Below, one piece after another: positions 24,540 through 25,715 of a stretch of DNA of 25,715 nucleotides. Below the pieces are notes generated by a model that made no database searches, was not told the origin of the DNA, and saw only the letters and a list, made by a program, of their open reading frames with translations. The translations under genes were made by a program, and so were the position numbers. Position 1 is the first letter of the stretch. Each line of letters begins with the position of its first letter. The stretch comes from Porphyromonadaceae bacterium UBA7207 (GTDB taxonomy: Bacteria; Bacteroidota; Bacteroidia; Bacteroidales; Muribaculaceae), in contig DKUJ01000048.1 in NCBI GenBank assembly GCA_002490635.1, positions 1 through 25,715 of the forward strand. Reading direction: 5' to 3'.

Positions 24540-25715
24540 ATGGAAGGTGCATTATCAAAAATAGACACAACAATCCTTGACAATATAATTGTCGGTCGTG
24601 TTGAGCCATACATATATGCTTTTTCAACAGAGACTGTTCCCAACTATCTGAAAGTTGGAGACACAGCGCGCAGTGTGCGTGTGCGTTTGGATGAGTGGAG
24701 AAAGATTTTCCCAAATCTCATTCAACAATATGAACATTCTGCGCAGATTGACGCTGATACTATCTTCCGGGATTATGCCGTACATGCCTTCTTAGAGCAG
24801 GAGAAGGAGCGAGAACGGTTGCAACCTCATACAATTGAAAACTTACCCTATTACTCCAAAGAGTTTTTCAAAGATGCAACAGTTGAAGATGTAGATGCCG
24901 CCATTAAGGACATTATTCAAAGTGCTAATGAAAAAAATGGCAAATATCCGCTGTATTCTTCTGATCGAATGCCACTGAAATACACTTACGATCGCACAGA
25001 AGATTTCGCACCACGAGATAACCAACAGCAAGCTATAGACAATTTCAAAGCCGCCGTTGAAGCTGGACGTAAAAACTTGTTACTCTATGCCGTTATGCGT
25101 TTTGGCAAGTCATTTACATCAATGTGCTGTGCAAGGGAAATAAATGCACAATTTGTCGTTATTGTATCTGCCAAAGTTGATGTCAAGGAGGAATGGAAAA
25201 AGACAGTTGAAAGCCACATATATTTTGTAGATTACCTATTTGTTGATAGTGAAGCGTTGAAAAGTAATGAGAATATCATTGCTTATACGCTTGCCGACCG
25301 GGATAAGAAAGTTGCCTTGTTTTTGACTTTGCAGGATTTGCAAGGCGATGAAGTAAAAGATAAGCACAAGGAGGTATTCAATCGCCATATTGACCTGCTT
25401 ATTATTGATGAAACTCATTTCGGCGCGCGAGGAGAATCTTACGGTAAAGTATTGCGAGAGCAAAGGCTAAGTACGTCTGAAATAAACAATGAGCTAAAAG
25501 GTCTTGATGGATTTGAGACGCTTGACCATGTTGAAAATGCAACCAAGGCGCTGAAAGCAAAAATCCGACTTCACCTATCGGGTACACCATACCGCATTTT
25601 GATGAGCAATGAGTTCCAAAAGGAGGATATTATTGCTTTCGTTCAGTATACTGATATTATCGATGCACAGCAACAATGGAACGATGAACATCTAAAGGAA
25701 GATGACTGCGATGAG
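24540..25715 (+). CDS. GIY-YIG-like nuclease / superfamily 2 helicase fusion, partial, defence cassette gene 2
   Basis: An open frame of 392 codons that reaches the right edge without a stop; the C-terminus is missing. Residues 22-90 look like a GIY-YIG domain of the T5orf172/MUG113 sort: PYIYAF (23-28) stands for the GIY element, YLKVGDT (36-42) for YIG, R49 for the conserved arginine, and D78/H82 occupy the place of the usual E/H pair. After a linker, the helicase core begins: RDNQQQAIDNF (159-169, Q-motif-like), Walker A-type MRFGKS (186-191), DETH box (290-293) and SGTP motif III (348-351). This is typical of restriction-type DNA translocases. The ATG at 24540 lies one base after the upstream stop. 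AT-rich composition and the partner gene suggest an acquired restriction/defence system. Confidence 0.85.
   Translation, partial: MEGALSKIDTTILDNIIVGRVEPYIYAFSTETVPNYLKVGDTARSVRVRLDEWRKIFPNLIQQYEHSAQIDADTIFRDYAVHAFLEQEKERERLQPHTIENLPYYSKEFFKDATVEDVDAAIKDIIQSANEKNGKYPLYSSDRMPLKYTYDRTEDFAPRDNQQQAIDNFKAAVEAGRKNLLLYAVMRFGKSFTSMCCAREINAQFVVIVSAKVDVKEEWKKTVESHIYFVDYLFVDSEALKSNENIIAYTLADRDKKVALFLTLQDLQGDEVKDKHKEVFNRHIDLLIIDETHFGARGESYGKVLREQRLSTSEINNELKGLDGFETLDHVENATKALKAKIRLHLSGTPYRILMSNEFQKEDIIAFVQYTDIIDAQQQWNDEHLKEDDCDE

Noticed and set aside
1..25715. tRNA, rRNA, CRISPR array, insertion sequence or integrase
   Set aside because: No cloverleaf-like segment, evenly spaced short repeats, transposase motif or terminal inverted repeats were noticed; this was by eye, so a covariance-model scan could still find a small RNA.

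Overview
The window looks like a chromosomal segment of a gut Bacteroidales bacterium, most likely in or near Muribaculaceae. The evidence is a Bacteroidota primary sigma factor of 286 residues, repeated -7 elements of the form TAnnTTTG, a small protein with a type IX (Por) sorting domain, a bifunctional formiminotransferase-cyclodeaminase, a GT3-type glycogen synthase paired with an alpha-glucan phosphorylase, and a LytS/LytR-type two-component pair. Most genes are GC-rich; the last ~1.4 kb is clearly AT-richer. I see no rRNA, tRNA, CRISPR array or insertion sequence, and no stretch over 300 bases without a gene.

Layout: (1) 1-2483, minus strand: a short secreted protein with a C-terminal sorting domain, then a large secreted repeat protein that runs off the left edge. 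(2) 2671-4374, minus: ftcD, with a hairpin terminator behind it. (3) 4498-6698, plus: a NatA/NatB-like ABC exporter pair with overlapping stop and start codons. (4) 6843-7703, plus: the housekeeping sigma factor with a near-ideal Bacteroidota promoter and a terminator. (5) 7815-9296, plus: a polysaccharide flippase on a nearly leaderless transcript. (6) 15008-9339, minus: a tripartite RND efflux operon (outer-membrane factor, adaptor, pump). (7) 15258-19554, plus: glycogen synthase and glycogen phosphorylase, ending in a strong terminator. (8) 19629-20432, plus: a TrmH/SpoU-family RNA methyltransferase. (9) 21470-20413, minus: a phage-like N-acetylmuramoyl-L-alanine amidase and a small membrane-anchored partner. 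(10) 23352-21560, minus: a LytS-type histidine kinase and LytTR response regulator.

(11) 23471-25715, plus, is the accessory part and the most interesting stretch. It has its own promoter and holds two genes one base apart. The first encodes a methyltransferase-like protein of the kind annotated as 'restriction endonuclease subunit M', with a recognisable SAM-binding-type motif but no visible NPPY catalytic motif. The second fuses an N-terminal GIY-YIG-like nuclease domain to a superfamily 2 helicase, and is cut by the right edge. Base composition drops sharply inside the first gene. Together they look like an atypical restriction or defence cassette whose remaining parts lie beyond the window.

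The core genes cover ordinary physiology: envelope export, drug efflux, glycogen storage and breakdown, one-carbon/histidine catabolism and transcription. The right-hand cassette is probably acquired. All function calls come from reading motifs in the translated sequence; no database search was run.
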